Source: JAPPHA01 sp965242975 (GTDB lineage: Bacteria > Pseudomonadota > Alphaproteobacteria > Rhodobacterales > Rhodobacteraceae). From it: DNA of 64,000 bases. The translations under genes and the position numbers were made by a program. The stretch spans positions 4,030,001 to 4,094,000 of the forward strand of contig CBDETS010000007.1 in NCBI GenBank assembly GCA_965242975.1. Reading direction: 5' to 3'. Below are positions 1-10,200 of this stretch, piece by piece. The notes under the pieces are model-generated. The model had not been told where the DNA came from, did not search any database, and was given only the letters and a program-made list of their open reading frames with translations. Position 1 is the first letter of the stretch. Each line of letters begins with the position of its first letter.

Positions 1-8
1 ATTGGCGG

Positions 9-512
9 TCAGGGCACTCGATCCCGGTGGCCGCCGGTCCGCGGACGTCCATTGCCACGATCATCGGGTTCATCGATCACATCGAATTCGGCGTCGATGA
101 CATCGTCCGACCCATGTCCCGACCTGATGTCACTTGGCGCTGTTGCGACAAAAACGGCTGAATCCCGAATCCGGGCAGCAACCGCGCGGGTGACAAGAAC
201 ACGTACAGCAGGCACAAGCAGCAGGAACCCGACCCCGTCCGTGAAGAATCCCGGCGTGAGAAGCAGCAGGCCTGCCACCAGAATCATCGCGCCGTGAGCA
301 ATCGAATTGAGCGCATCACCTGAGCCGGCCAACGAATTCCGCAGCTTCCCGAGTTCCGACAGACCCTGTGATCGAACCAGCCACGTGCCAACCATTGCAG
401 TCAGAACCACGGTGGCCAGGGTCGGCAAGAGACCGATAATCTGGCCGATGCTGATGAACAGCGCAATTTCCAGCATCGGAACGGTCAGGAAAAGCAGGAA
501 TAGCCAGATCAC
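9..512 (-). CDS. fxsA: FxsA family membrane protein
   Basis: 167-residue inner-membrane protein of the FxsA family, small multi-span proteins named for suppressing F exclusion of phage T7; the cellular role is poorly defined. The N-terminus is hydrophobic (IWLFLLFLTVPMLEIALF) and carries the family's P-x-x-E pattern. Two more hydrophobic stretches follow (about residues 25-45 and 74-105, with LLLLTPGFFTDG typical of the family). The last 45 residues are polar and acidic, as usual. It is divergent from the Tim44-like gene, a common alphaproteobacterial arrangement. The start is the ATG at 512; the 115 bp up to position 628 must hold both promoters. Confidence is high from the family-specific motifs. 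Confidence 0.93.
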   Translation of the reverse strand: MIWLFLLFLTVPMLEIALFISIGQIIGLLPTLATVVLTAMVGTWLVRSQGLSELGKLRNSLAGSGDALNSIAHGAMILVAGLLLLTPGFFTDGVGFLLLVPAVRVLVTRAVAARIRDSAVFVATAPSDIRSGHGSDDVIDAEFDVIDEPDDRGNGRPRTGGHRDRVP

Positions 513-627
513 GGAAACCTCTGGAAGTCTGTGTGAACCGGTGGACTCGGACCGGTCGGTATCTTACATAGGATCTGGACAGACCGAATGCAAAGGGTCA
601 CAGCAGCCGTTCTGAAAGGGCGATCTC

Positions 628-1290
628 ATGGGTTCAGGCTATCTCCACTTACTGGTTTTGGCGGCCATTGCCCTGTTTCTCATCATGAGGCTGAGAAAGA
701 CGCTGGGAACACGGGACGGATTCGAGCCTGAAATCGAAAGGAATCGAGTCGTTATCCAGCCGGCGTCGCCATCAAGGTCGCGACGCGATTCCGTTGAAAT
801 CGATCAGGATATTGCCGATCACGTCCCGGTCGACAGCCCGAGCGGCAAGGCGCTTGCCGCGATGAAGGTTGTCGAGCCGGATTTCTCGGTAACCGAATTC
901 ATGAAGGGTGCACGCTACGCCTACGAAATCATCCTGATGGCTTTCGAGGGCGATGATCTCGACACGCTGAAAAGGCTGCTCTCTCAGGATGTGTATGCGA
1001 GCTTTGAAGCTGTCGTTCTTGACCGGCAAAAGAAGGGATACCAGGTCGAAGCGAGCTTCATTGGCGTCAGGGAGGCAAAACTGGAGTCGGCGGCTTTCGA
1101 CAAGCGGACAGAGGATGCCGAGCTCACGGTCAGCTTTGTGGGGGAACTGACGTCGGTTGTGCGGCTTCCTGATGGCGAAATCGTCGAAGGGGATCCCAAG
1201 ACGATCAGGAAACAGAAAAACGTCTGGACCTTTTCACGAGTCATGGGGGATGAAGATCCGAACTGGTTCCTGGTTGACACCGCCGAGTAG
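628..1290 (+). CDS. Tim44/TimA-like domain protein
   Basis: 220-residue protein with one N-terminal membrane anchor (residues 4-20) followed by a Tim44-like domain (about residues 85-218; SVTEFMKGARYAYEIILMAF then DLDTLKRLLSQDVYASF). The mitochondrial homologue Tim44 tethers the import motor to the inner membrane. The bacterial member is membrane-associated and of uncertain function, probably in envelope protein handling. The ATG at 628 has AAAGGG upstream. It lies 5 bp before the Smr gene. In many Alphaproteobacteria an mltA gene sits between these two; none is present here. The call is firm at domain level. Confidence 0.9.
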   Translation: MGSGYLHLLVLAAIALFLIMRLRKTLGTRDGFEPEIERNRVVIQPASPSRSRRDSVEIDQDIADHVPVDSPSGKALAAMKVVEPDFSVTEFMKGARYAYEIILMAFEGDDLDTLKRLLSQDVYASFEAVVLDRQKKGYQVEASFIGVREAKLESAAFDKRTEDAELTVSFVGELTSVVRLPDGEIVEGDPKTIRKQKNVWTFSRVMGDEDPNWFLVDTAE

Positions 1291-1295
1291 GATCC

Positions 1296-2042
1296 ATGGA
1301 CGATCGAGGTTCGAAGAGCCTGACCGAGGATGACCGGGCTCTGTGGACATCCGAGACCCGTGACATTTCTCGAATGCGTGCCGCGAAGGAGAGCGGCGCA
1401 CCTTCGGGTGACCGGACTGACCTCGGCGCGGATTCTGCCCGCCCGTTCGTGACGCCAACGCCGAAAAGGCCTCGCCGAGCGGATCATCGCACGAAGAGGA
1501 ACCGGATTACCGACGCGGACATGGAGGCATGGCTCGCGGAAACCGGCGATCACCCGGAAAATCCCGACGACGGCAAGAACCCACTTCCGGCGCCCCGGAA
1601 AAACAGTGATTCGAATTCAGCCGCGGCAAGAAGACCAAAGGTGCGCGGATTGCCGGACGCAACTGCGCCGTTACCGGACCGGTTTGACAGAAAACTGTAC
1701 ATGCGGCTGGCGAAGGGCCAGCAAAAGGTCGGGGCAACCCTGGACCTCCACGGGCTGACGGAAAAGGGAGCCGAACTCAGGTTGACCACGTTTGTTCGGA
1801 CGGCGCACGGGCGGGGAATCAGGAACCTGCTCGTCATTACCGGAAAAGGGAACAGGTCCGGGCTCGACGAGTTCAATCGACCAAAGGGTGGCGTTTTGCG
1901 CCGCCGGGTTCCCGAACTGCTGCGGCGGTCGCCGCTGTCCCATCTTGTACAGAGCTTCAGTGAGTCGCACGAGCGGCACGGAGGTCAGGGAGCCCTGTAC
2001 GTAAGACTCCGTCGCCCGAGGTCCAAGACCGTCACGTCATGA
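1296..2042 (+). CDS. Smr/MutS2-type domain protein
   Basis: 248-residue protein. The first 130 residues are polar, charged and probably disordered. The Smr domain occupies about residues 150-245, with the LDLHGLT motif and the ITGKG loop, both characteristic of Smr endonuclease/RNA-binding domains. The small alphaproteobacterial stand-alone Smr proteins have no fixed role; nucleic-acid nicking or binding is inferred. Its TGA overlaps the ATG of tsaE (ATGA), so the two are probably translationally coupled. Confidence 0.88.
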   Translation: MDDRGSKSLTEDDRALWTSETRDISRMRAAKESGAPSGDRTDLGADSARPFVTPTPKRPRRADHRTKRNRITDADMEAWLAETGDHPENPDDGKNPLPAPRKNSDSNSAAARRPKVRGLPDATAPLPDRFDRKLYMRLAKGQQKVGATLDLHGLTEKGAELRLTTFVRTAHGRGIRNLLVITGKGNRSGLDEFNRPKGGVLRRRVPELLRRSPLSHLVQSFSESHERHGGQGALYVRLRRPRSKTVTS

Positions 2043-2554
2043 AGAGCCTCGCGGTGGACGTGGAATCGGAGTCCTCGTGCCGAGAGTTGGCGCGAGGGTT
2101 TGCCCCCTTCCTGAATGCTGGGCACGTGCTGCTTCTCTTCGGCCCGTTGGGGGCCGGAAAGAGCGTTTTCTGCAGGGAACTCATTCAGTCCAGACAGGCA
2201 CTGGACGGGTTCCCGGTGGAAGACGTGCCGTCCCCGACCTTTACGCTTGTACAAACATACGAGACCGCGTCATGCAGTCTTGTGCACGCGGATTTTTACC
2301 GGGTCGAATGTGTGTCCGAATTGGTCGAGCTCGGGTTGGAGGATGCGTTTCTGAACTCGATCTGCCTGATCGAGTGGCCGGAAATCCTCGGCCGCCGTTA
2401 CGGACAGGACGGGCTGGCCCTCAAGTTTTCTGTAACAGGAGACAGCAGTCGGCAAATTGCACTGGAATGGCGGGATTCCGGCTGGGACGATATCCTTGAG
2501 CGGGCCATTCCGCGCCAATGGCGTGAGCGCTGCTGCGAACCGGCCCGTGTCTGA
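2039..2554 (+). CDS. tsaE: tRNA threonylcarbamoyladenosine biosynthesis ATPase TsaE
   Basis: 171-residue P-loop ATPase. TsaE works with TsaB and TsaD to transfer threonylcarbamoyl to A37 of ANN-decoding tRNAs (t6A). Walker A GPLGAGKS is at about residues 38-45, followed by the family block PSPTFTLVQTYE and the HADFYR segment. Length is typical. It starts within the stop of the Smr gene and its own 3' end overlaps the start of amgK. Fusion or adjacency with the sugar kinase is a known alphaproteobacterial arrangement. Confidence 0.95.
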   Translation: MKSLAVDVESESSCRELARGFAPFLNAGHVLLLFGPLGAGKSVFCRELIQSRQALDGFPVEDVPSPTFTLVQTYETASCSLVHADFYRVECVSELVELGLEDAFLNSICLIEWPEILGRRYGQDGLALKFSVTGDSSRQIALEWRDSGWDDILERAIPRQWRERCCEPARV

Positions 2555-3605
2555 ACGGAGGAGGGAACAGCTGGACGCGTTCCTGTCACGGACAGGATGG
2601 GAAGGGGCGAGCGTCGAGACGCTCGGCTCCGACGCATCACAGCGCTCGTATCACCGGGTCTGGAACCCGGACACCGGGTTATCCGCCATGGTTATGGACG
2701 CACCACCCGAGGCCGGGGAAGACATCCGGCCTTTCGTCGAGGTCGCAGCCATGCTCAGGAAATGTGGCCTGAGTGCGCCGGAAACCTGGGAAGCCGACCA
2801 GGGAACCGGGCTGCTGTTGCTTGAGGATTTCGGGGACGCCTTGTTCGCGAATGTGTGTTCCGGTCATCCGGATATGGAATCTGAACTGTATTCGGCCGCT
2901 GTTGATGCGCTGGTTCGCCTGCACCGGTATTCGCCCACTGGTCTCAGGCCCTATGACCGCGAGACCTGCGTCTGTGAATCCCGGCTGTTTACCTCCTGGT
3001 TTCTTCCTGCCGCGACAGACCAGCCGGTGTCAGCGGACGTCGAAGAGGAGTTCCTGTCACTGGTTGCCCGTGTCTTTGATGAATACTGCGACATCCCGGA
3101 GAGGGACCGGGTGATCGTGCTTCGGGATTACCATGCCGAGAACATCATGTGGCTGAGCGACCGGGACGGGGAGCGTCAAGCGGGCATCCTGGATTTCCAG
3201 GATGCCGTGGCAGGTCATCCGGCATACGATCTCGTGTCACTCCTGGAGGATGCGCGGCGGGACACGTCCGAATCTCTGCAGGAATCAATGAAGAAGAGAT
3301 ATACCGGATCCGTATTCGGATTTCGGGAAACCGATGTTTCCACGGAGACGACGCAGGCATTCGAAGCGGCATACGCCGTGCTTGGCGCCCAACGCAACCT
3401 GCGGATTCTGGGCGTTTTTTCAAGGCTGTGCATTCGCGACGGCAAATTCACCTATGTCGATCTCATTCCCAGGGTCTGGGAACACCTGCAAAGGGATCTG
3501 CGGCATCCGGTCCTGGCAGAATTGGCCGGGTGGACATCGCGGACGGTGCCGCCGCCCGGAGAGGAAATACTCTCGCGAATACGGAACCGCGCCCATGGTT
3601 CCTGA
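2523..3605 (+). CDS. amgK: Anomeric MurNAc/GlcNAc kinase (aminoglycoside phosphotransferase fold)
   Basis: About 360 residues. APH-fold kinase with the catalytic loop DYHAENIMW near residue 202 and the metal-binding ILDFQDA motif shortly after. In cell-wall recycling AmgK phosphorylates free MurNAc at C1 and MurU then makes UDP-MurNAc; the very next gene is a sugar-1-phosphate nucleotidyltransferase, which supports that role. The open frame runs back to 2457 inside tsaE, but a GTG at 2523 gives a normal 32-bp overlap and a protein beginning VSAAANRP, so that start is preferred. The stop overlaps the murU start. Confidence 0.88.
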   Translation: MSAAANRPVSERRREQLDAFLSRTGWEGASVETLGSDASQRSYHRVWNPDTGLSAMVMDAPPEAGEDIRPFVEVAAMLRKCGLSAPETWEADQGTGLLLLEDFGDALFANVCSGHPDMESELYSAAVDALVRLHRYSPTGLRPYDRETCVCESRLFTSWFLPAATDQPVSADVEEEFLSLVARVFDEYCDIPERDRVIVLRDYHAENIMWLSDRDGERQAGILDFQDAVAGHPAYDLVSLLEDARRDTSESLQESMKKRYTGSVFGFRETDVSTETTQAFEAAYAVLGAQRNLRILGVFSRLCIRDGKFTYVDLIPRVWEHLQRDLRHPVLAELAGWTSRTVPPPGEEILSRIRNRAHGS

Positions 3606-4320
3606 CAGGATCATGATCTTTGCTGCGGGATTCGGAATGCGAATGCGCCCGATAACGAAAACTGTTCCAAAGCCGATGATCCGGGTTGCCGGAAAACCGC
3701 TGATCGATCATGCGTTGGACCAGGCTCGTGACGCCGGGCTGTCGCAAATCGTGGTCAATGCACACCATCTTTCCGACCAGATCGAGGCCCATGTATCAGG
3801 GATGTCGGACGTCAAGCTGGTCAGGGAACACCCGCGGATTCTCGATACGGGTGGGGGCCTTCGCAATGCCCTGCCTTTTCTGGGTTCGGGCCCCGTATTC
3901 ACCCTGAATTCGGACTACGTGTGGTCGGGGCCAAACCCGCTCCGTCTGCTTGGCGAAGCCTGGGATCCTTCACGTATGGACGGCTTGATGTTGATGTTGC
4001 CTGCCAGCCGCGCGACGGGATACCGCGGCCCTGGCGATCTTTGCCTCGCGCGGGACGGCCGACTTGAACTGCCGGAGAGGAACGGCCCACCGGCCATGGT
4101 CTACGCGGGTGCGCAGATCATCAGGACAGATGGCCTCGCGGATGTTCGGGACGAGGTATTTTCGGTCAGCCTCTTGTGGCAGCAAATGTTGGCCCGGAAT
4201 CGATTGTTCGGAATCGTCTACACGGGCGTCTGGGCCGAGGTCGGTTACCCGGAGTCCGTGGAACTCGCCGAGGCCGCGCTGGCAAACGAGACGACCGAAC
4301 CAACTGGCGCCGATGTTTGA
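3595..4320 (+). CDS. murU: N-acetylmuramate alpha-1-phosphate uridylyltransferase (nucleotidyltransferase)
   Basis: About 241 residues. GT-A nucleotidyltransferase with the signature FAAGFGMRMRPITKTVPKP at the N-terminus, consistent with binding of UTP and a sugar-1-phosphate. LNSDYVW provides the metal-binding aspartate position. With amgK upstream this is the MurNAc salvage pair that bypasses de novo UDP-MurNAc synthesis, a route that evades fosfomycin. The start is the ATG at 3595, 11 bp inside amgK; an ATG at 3613 is the alternative. The 3' end overlaps addB. Confidence 0.88.
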   Translation: MVPDRIMIFAAGFGMRMRPITKTVPKPMIRVAGKPLIDHALDQARDAGLSQIVVNAHHLSDQIEAHVSGMSDVKLVREHPRILDTGGGLRNALPFLGSGPVFTLNSDYVWSGPNPLRLLGEAWDPSRMDGLMLMLPASRATGYRGPGDLCLARDGRLELPERNGPPAMVYAGAQIIRTDGLADVRDEVFSVSLLWQQMLARNRLFGIVYTGVWAEVGYPESVELAEAALANETTEPTGADV

Positions 4321-7279
4321 GGACATTGGTTGCCCCCGCATCTACGCGGTGCCGGTTGGATGCGACTTCACCGAATCTTTCGTTGATGGCCTCCTCCGGC
4401 GTATGGAACACCGCTCGCCGGAGGACCTGGCGAGGGTCGTCATCTACGCCGGTTCCGCCAACAGCGTGCGCGAACTGAGGAAATGCCTGGAATCCGGACC
4501 CGCCATGCTCATGCCGCAGGTCCGGCCTGCCACTGCCCTGGTCAACGACTTGACGCTGCCCCTGGACGACCTGCCGCCACCGATGACGACCGTCGGTGCG
4601 ATGCTCGCCTTGCGGCGCCTCATCGGGGCGCTCCTGGAGCAAGAACCGGATCTTGCGCCCGCTGCATCAGCAATCGATCTCGCCGATTCGCTTCTCGGGG
4701 TATTCTCCGAGCTCCAGGACGAGGGGATTGAACTGGGGAGACTGCTGACGGTCGAGGTCGACGACCAATCCGGACATTGGGAGCGCAGCTTGCGGTTCTT
4801 CAAGATTCTGGCACATGCCTTCGGCGAGGATGGCATGCTTGACCGGCGATCCAGGTTTCGGGCTTCCGTTGACGCCATTGTCCGGGTCTGGTCGAAACAC
4901 CCGCCGGGCCACCCGGTGATCGCAGCAGGTTCCACGGGCTCCTCGGCACCTATGATGCATCTCATGCGGGCAGTCGCCGGGCTTCCGCAGGGCGCCGTCG
5001 TCCTGCCCGGTATCGACAGGGAATTGTCCCGGGAGAACTGGAGTCTCCTGGAAGACCATGATGAATGCCCCGAACATCCTCAGTCGGTCCTGGCGAGGTT
5101 TTGCAGGTTCGCGGAGACGTCTCCGCTGGAGTTGCCGGACTGGTCGGACAGGCCGCCCGCCAACCCGCCGCGAAACCGGCTGATCTCGCTGGCGCTTCGC
5201 CCGGCGCCGTTTACCGATCGGTGGATGGCGGAAAGCCCGACCCTTGTTCCGGGGCTCGGCATCGCCACAAACAGGATCGGGTTGATTCAGGCGGCGACCA
5301 TGAAGGACGAAGCGCAGGCGATCGCGGTGGCAATCCGGGAAGCCGTCGAGGCGCGCAAACGGGTTGCATTGGTAACCCAGAGCCTTGAACTGGCGCGAAG
5401 GGTCAAGGCGGCGTTGCAGTTCTGGGGAATCGAACCTGATGATCGGATCGGCGAGTCGTTACGGCTGACCCGTGAAGGCGTGTTTCTGCGTCTTGCTCTC
5501 GAATTGTTCGAATTGCCGCTGGCTCCACACATACTGATGTCGGTGCTCAAGCATCCGTTGACCAATGCGGGAGACCGCGGAAATCACGTTTCGTTGACCG
5601 CTTCCCTGGAGCGTGCCCTGAGACAGAGACCTGCCCCCATGATCGACTTCCGGAGCATCGAACTCTGGGCTGACGACCGCGGAGACCGGGAACGGCGCTG
5701 GGCCGAGTGGCTTGGGGAAGTGCTCCGGTTCGCCTCGGCGCACGACTCGGGAACTCTCGACGAACTGATCGGGCGGCATGTGCGTGTGGCCCATGCACTT
5801 GCATCGGGATCCGGCCCGGAAGCGACTGCGTCGAGTATGGACGAAAGACCCGCCGGCCCTCTCTGGGAAACCCGCGCCGGGCAGGACTTGGCGGCGGTCA
5901 TGTCGAGTCTTGCCAACGAAGCAGATGTCGCCGGGACCATGGATGCGGCCGAGTACAGGGCCGTGTTCCGGAAGCTGACGATGGAGAGCAATCCCTACGA
6001 GCAGACGGTCAACCAGAAGGACGTGGTCATCTGGGGAGGATACCAGGTTCGCGACAGAATCATGGACCTGGTCATTCTCGGCAGCCTGAACGAGGGCGTG
6101 TGGCCACCTGCGCGGAGAGGCGACGTCTGGCTCAACCGGGAGATGCGCAGGCAGATCAAGCTGGGTTTGCCCGAACGGCAGAACGGGCTTGCTGCGCACG
6201 ACTTTCAACAGGCCGTGGCAGCACCCGAGATCGTCCTGTCCCGATCGCTCACGGACGGAGAACAGCCGACGGTTGCCTCGAGATGGCTGATCCGCTTCAT
6301 GAATCTTGTCACGGGCATGGGCCCGGCCGGAGAGGCGGCGATGAAGGCCATGACGGACCGGGGCGAACGAATGATCAGGCTCGGCCGTCTGATCGGACAG
6401 CCGGACCGGAACGTATCGCCGGAGCCGAGACCCGAGCCGGTCCCACCCGTAAGCCTGAGGCCAACGAAACTGAGCGTGACGGAGATCCGGACACTGATCC
6501 AGAATCCGTACGCGATCTATGCGCGCCATGTTCTGCGGCTGCGTCCACTTGATCATCTCGGCCGCGACCTGGATGCACGAGAGCGCGGAGCCGTCTTCCA
6601 CCGGATCATGGAAGCTTTTGTCCGCAGTCTCGCCAAGGGTGAGGTCAAACCCGAAGCCGGGCCGTTCCTTGAATGCGCCGAACGCGTTCTTGAAGACGAG
6701 GTTGCGTCTCCGTCCGTGCGCATGGACTGGTATGCACGCCTGCACCGCATAGCCGAATGGTTGATGATCACGGAAGCAGGACGCAGGGAAGGAGCGGAGA
6801 CGCTGGGACTGGAAGTCGCAGGGAAATGGGATTTTCCCGGTTTCGACTTTACCCTGACCGCAAGAGCGGACCGCATTGACCGGGCTGAGGACGGCCGGCT
6901 CCGGATTTTCGATTACAAATCCGGTCCAACGCCGAACAAAAATGCAATCGAAGACTACGACAAGCAGTTGCAGATCACGGGTGCGATGGCGGCACGGGGA
7001 GGATTCGAGGGGATTCCGGCGGTCGAGGTTGGCAAACTCGAATACATCGGCATGAGCGCTGCCCAGAAGACGGAGGAGGTCGGGACCGAAGATGGACGTC
7101 TCACGGACACATGGACAGGTCTTGCTGAACTTCTCAGTGCCTACACGGATCCCGGGTTGGGATATCCAGCGCGAAACCGGATGACGGAAAAGGACCATGC
7201 GTCAGACTATGATCACCTGTCCCGCTACGGCGAATGGAGCGAGGTAGACCTGCCCGTCAAGATCGGTCTCGCGCCGTGA
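4313..7279 (+). CDS. addB: Double-strand break repair protein AddB
   Basis: 988 residues from the ATG at 4313. This is the non-motor helicase-like subunit of the AddAB helicase-nuclease that resects double-strand ends and loads RecA. The C-terminal PD-(D/E)XK nuclease domain is visible as RIFDYKSG near residue 865, and the block VTEIRTLIQNPYAIYARH precedes it as in alphaproteobacterial AddB. An open frame extends upstream into murU, but the 8-bp overlap start yields the expected N-terminus (MFEDIGCPRIYAVP). It ends 1 bp beyond the addA GTG start (GTGA overlap). Confidence 0.95.
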   Translation: MFEDIGCPRIYAVPVGCDFTESFVDGLLRRMEHRSPEDLARVVIYAGSANSVRELRKCLESGPAMLMPQVRPATALVNDLTLPLDDLPPPMTTVGAMLALRRLIGALLEQEPDLAPAASAIDLADSLLGVFSELQDEGIELGRLLTVEVDDQSGHWERSLRFFKILAHAFGEDGMLDRRSRFRASVDAIVRVWSKHPPGHPVIAAGSTGSSAPMMHLMRAVAGLPQGAVVLPGIDRELSRENWSLLEDHDECPEHPQSVLARFCRFAETSPLELPDWSDRPPANPPRNRLISLALRPAPFTDRWMAESPTLVPGLGIATNRIGLIQAATMKDEAQAIAVAIREAVEARKRVALVTQSLELARRVKAALQFWGIEPDDRIGESLRLTREGVFLRLALELFELPLAPHILMSVLKHPLTNAGDRGNHVSLTASLERALRQRPAPMIDFRSIELWADDRGDRERRWAEWLGEVLRFASAHDSGTLDELIGRHVRVAHALASGSGPEATASSMDERPAGPLWETRAGQDLAAVMSSLANEADVAGTMDAAEYRAVFRKLTMESNPYEQTVNQKDVVIWGGYQVRDRIMDLVILGSLNEGVWPPARRGDVWLNREMRRQIKLGLPERQNGLAAHDFQQAVAAPEIVLSRSLTDGEQPTVASRWLIRFMNLVTGMGPAGEAAMKAMTDRGERMIRLGRLIGQPDRNVSPEPRPEPVPPVSLRPTKLSVTEIRTLIQNPYAIYARHVLRLRPLDHLGRDLDARERGAVFHRIMEAFVRSLAKGEVKPEAGPFLECAERVLEDEVASPSVRMDWYARLHRIAEWLMITEAGRREGAETLGLEVAGKWDFPGFDFTLTARADRIDRAEDGRLRIFDYKSGPTPNKNAIEDYDKQLQITGAMAARGGFEGIPAVEVGKLEYIGMSAAQKTEEVGTEDGRLTDTWTGLAELLSAYTDPGLGYPARNRMTEKDHASDYDHLSRYGEWSEVDLPVKIGLAP

Positions 7280-10200
7280 AAAGGTTTGACGATGCCACGT
7301 TTGCCCAGATTCGGGCAGCCGATCCGGAGGTATCGACCTGGGTCCCGGCAAATGCCGGTTCAGGCAAGACCAGGGTCCTGATCGATCGCGTCAGCCGACT
7401 GCTGTTTCGGGGGAATGATCCGGAAAAAATCCTGTGCCTGACGTATACGAAGGCGGCCGCTGCCGAAATGCAGAACAGGCTGTTCGCCCGTCTCGGCGGT
7501 TGGGCGATGATGCCCGACGACGGTCTTTTCGCGGCCCTCAGCAATCTGGGAGAGTCGGAAGAAAACCTGACCGGCGACAGCCTCAACGTTGCACGACGGT
7601 TGTTTGCCAACGCCCTCGAGACACCGGGCGGCTTGAAGATCCAGACAATTCACTCGTTCTGCGACACGCTGCTCCGGAGGTTCCCACTCGAGGCGGAAGT
7701 CAGCGGGCAGTTCGAAATCATCGATGACCGGCATGCGAACGTGATGCGGCAGAACATTCTTGACATGCTGGCGGAGCAGGACTCGACCCGCGAGACCGTA
7801 AGGAACCTGCTGCTGAATTTTACCGACTTCGATCTCGACAGGTTCCTGGACGAGATCGTGGAACAACGGGACGCATTCGAGAGGGGATTCCCGAACGTGT
7901 TGTCCCCAGAACCCGAACCGCTGGACGTGACGATCGGGGAGGTCTTTGCTCCCGGGACGACCGAGCTGTTGAGTTCCTGGGCGGCCCTGATGAGTAAAAG
8001 TGACAGCAGTTCCGACCGAAGTGGTGCGAACAGGCTGGCTTCTGCCGTCGAGATGGCAGGAACGGAGGACGGGTTGAAAACGCTCGAAGCTCTCCTTCTG
8101 TACGGCCGGACGGCCAAAACGCCATTTGCTCCCAAATTCAAGGCGTTTCCGACAAAGAAGCTTCGCGAATCCGAGCCGGAGCACTACGCTCAACTGGCTG
8201 ACGTGATGGAGAGCGTGGCCAAGGCGCGCGCAAACAGAATCAGGTACAGGGTTTTCACGAGAACCCGCGCACTCCATGATTTTGCCGCGTGCTATTTTCG
8301 CGAGTACGACAGGCGCAAGCTTCTTGGCGGGTACCTGACCTATGACGACCTCATTCGCAAGACGATCCGGCTGCTGTCCAAACCGGGCATTTCGGACTGG
8401 ATTCTCTACCGCCTCGATGGTGGCGTGGACCACATCCTGATCGACGAAGCGCAGGACACGAGCCGAAGGCAATGGGATATCATTACGAGCGTCGAAGCCG
8501 AGTTCACGTCAGGTGAGAGCGGACGGGCAGGGGAGCGGACGTTGTTCGTCGTCGGCGATGAAAAGCAGTCGATATTCTCTTTCCAGGGCGCTGATCCTGA
8601 TTACTTCGTGGACATGCGGGAGTACTTTGCCCAACGCCAGGCTCGCGTTCAGAAGGAACTGGCAGAGAGGAGCCTCCTCCATTCATTTCGATCGGCGTCT
8701 CCGATTCTCGAGTTGACCGATGCGGTTTGCCAGCAGAACCAGATGACAGGCGGTTTCACACCGGTCATCCACCGCGCGTTCCACGAGGACATGCCTGGAC
8801 GCATCGACCTATGGCCTTATGTCGAAAGGGAGAAACGGGATTTCGATTACACATGGCACGAACCGGGGGGGCTGCTGTCCTCCGATCGGGACGTGCGGGT
8901 TGAACTGGCGGGGATTGTTGCCGGTTACCTGGAAGATGTGCTCGCGGACCCGCCGGTACTTTCGCCGCAGAAGAACGCGAGGCCATTGTCAGCCGGCGAC
9001 GTCCTGATCCTCGTCCAGAGGCGATCGGTCATGTTTCATGCGCTGATTCGGGAGTTGAAAGTCCGGGGTTTGCCCGTTGCCGGGGCCGACCGCATGGAAA
9101 TCGGAGCAGAACTGGCCGTCCGCGACATCCTGTCCCTTTTGCGATTTTCAGCGACTCCGGACGACGACCTGGCCCTGGCGGAAGCGTTGCGTTCTCCCCT
9201 GATCGGGATATCGGAGGCCGATCTGTTCGACATTGCACGCGGTCGAAAGTTGAGCCTGTGGAGGGAAATGGCATCGCGGCACGATCGTTTCCCGAACGCC
9301 TGTTCGATTCTGGCTGATTGTGTCGAACAGGCGCATCTGCTTCGGCCCTATGATCTTGTCGAACGGATTCTGAACCAGCATGGAGGAAGGAAGCGGATCC
9401 TTGCGCGGTTGGGGCCGGAGGCCGAGGACGGAATCGACGAACTGGTTAACGAGGCGCTCAAATTTGAACAGTCGGGTCCGCCGTCGGTAGCGGGGTTTCT
9501 GAACTGGTTCGAACTCGGGGACGTCGATGTCAAACGGCGGGTACAGGCGGATCTCGACCAGATTCGGGTGATGACCGTTCATGGTGCCAAGGGACTGGAG
9601 GCACCATTTGTCATTCTTCCCGATACGGATGCACGACCAACGGGGCGGGGGGGCCAGACTCTCGTCCTTGATGACGGAAGCTTGATCTGGAGGTCGAGGC
9701 AGGACGAGGCAATCGAAGCCCAGGAGCGTGCCGACAGCGCCAACAGGGAATTCGAGGAGAAAGAACGGAACCGGTTGCTCTATGTTGCAATCACGCGTGC
9801 GAGCCAGTGGCTGCTGGTTTGCGGCGCCGGAGCGGGTGGAAACGCGAGAGCAAGAAGCTGGCACGGACGAATCGAACGGGCAATGAAGGATCTTGGTGCC
9901 CTGGCCGTCGAGTCTCCGGTTCGGGACGGCCTCGGCCTGCAGCTCGGCAGTGATTCCTGGCCGTCCGCATCCGATTCCTCCGAACCCGCGAAATCGGAGT
10001 CTGTCGACGTCGACGTGGTGCCGTCATGGTTGTTCGAAAGAGCAAGGCCGGACTGGCCCGGCGGGCCGACGATGAGCCCGTCGGGCCTGGGAGGAGACAA
10101 GGTAATGTCGGCTCCGGATTCCGTCGGGAACGTTCAGGGATCCGGCGTCGAGTTCGGGCTGAAGGTGCATGCCCTCCTGGAACATCTGCCCGGCCATCCG